The notes under the pieces are model-generated. The model saw only the letters and a list, made by a program, of their open reading frames with translations. It made no database searches and was not told the origin of the DNA. Shown piece by piece: positions 29,488 to 29,494 of a DNA stretch of 29,494 nucleotides. A program made the position numbers and the translations under genes. Each line of letters begins with the position of its first letter. Position 1 is the first letter of the stretch. This stretch comes from an uncultured Chthoniobacterales bacterium (lineage in GTDB: Bacteria; Verrucomicrobiota; Verrucomicrobiia; Chthoniobacterales; UBA10450), in assembly GCA_955652255.1 (NCBI GenBank), contig CATPAW010000181.1:1-29494 (forward strand), read 5' to 3'.

Positions 29488-29494
29488 CTCGAGC

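Overview
This window looks like a chromosomal segment from a GC-rich, free-living aerobic bacterium, most likely a Verrucomicrobiota member of the soil Spartobacteria/Chthoniobacterales type. That placement is an inference. It rests on the look of the proteins, a long B12-dependent ribonucleotide reductase, scarce Shine-Dalgarno sequences, and many short palindromic repeats of the TGTAG...CTACA type. There is no phage, IS element or CRISPR array. Nearly all genes are ordinary chromosomal genes in dense operons with 4-bp ATGA overlaps.

Layout. 1-2791: the start of an excisionase-type HTH gene (minus, cut by the window edge), a PmtA-like methyltransferase, class II fumarase and a VOC protein. 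2779-6357 (minus): a five-gene operon of two unknown paired proteins, a WalJ/YycJ-type MBL hydrolase, a GNAT acetyltransferase and a second methyltransferase, preceded by tRNA-Ser(CGA) at 6419-6510. 6877-13263: nrdJ, an acyl-CoA dehydrogenase, a frameshifted TPR remnant, a palindromic repeat and ilvC. 13321-19112 (minus): a small secreted protein, a large exported TPR protein and uvrA. 19183-29487 (plus): a phosphate block with a small HisKA-like protein, phoB, phoR, a candidate Pho box, pstS-pstC-pstA-pstB-phoU, then ppk1, a ROK/polyphosphate-glucokinase-like kinase and sixA. The block forms a logical chain: sense phosphate (PhoR/PhoB/PhoU), import it (PstSCAB), store it as polyphosphate (PPK1), and possibly spend it on glucose phosphorylation.

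The most striking signal is not a gene. The 9-mer AGATCGACA occurs 25 times (both strands counted by eye), about once per 1.2 kb, where about 0.2 copies are expected by chance. Ten of the copies share the 12-mer AAGATCGACAAT. The copies are in both orientations (14 plus, 11 minus), mostly inside genes, and are read in five of the six possible frame/orientation combinations, so protein sequence alone does not explain them. Density and behaviour resemble the DNA uptake sequences of Neisseria and Haemophilus; other protein-binding or methylation roles are possible. A second layer is a set of palindromic repeats that form gene edges (phoR stop codon, GNAT/MBL overlap, ilvC leader), and one appears to sit in frame inside uvrA.
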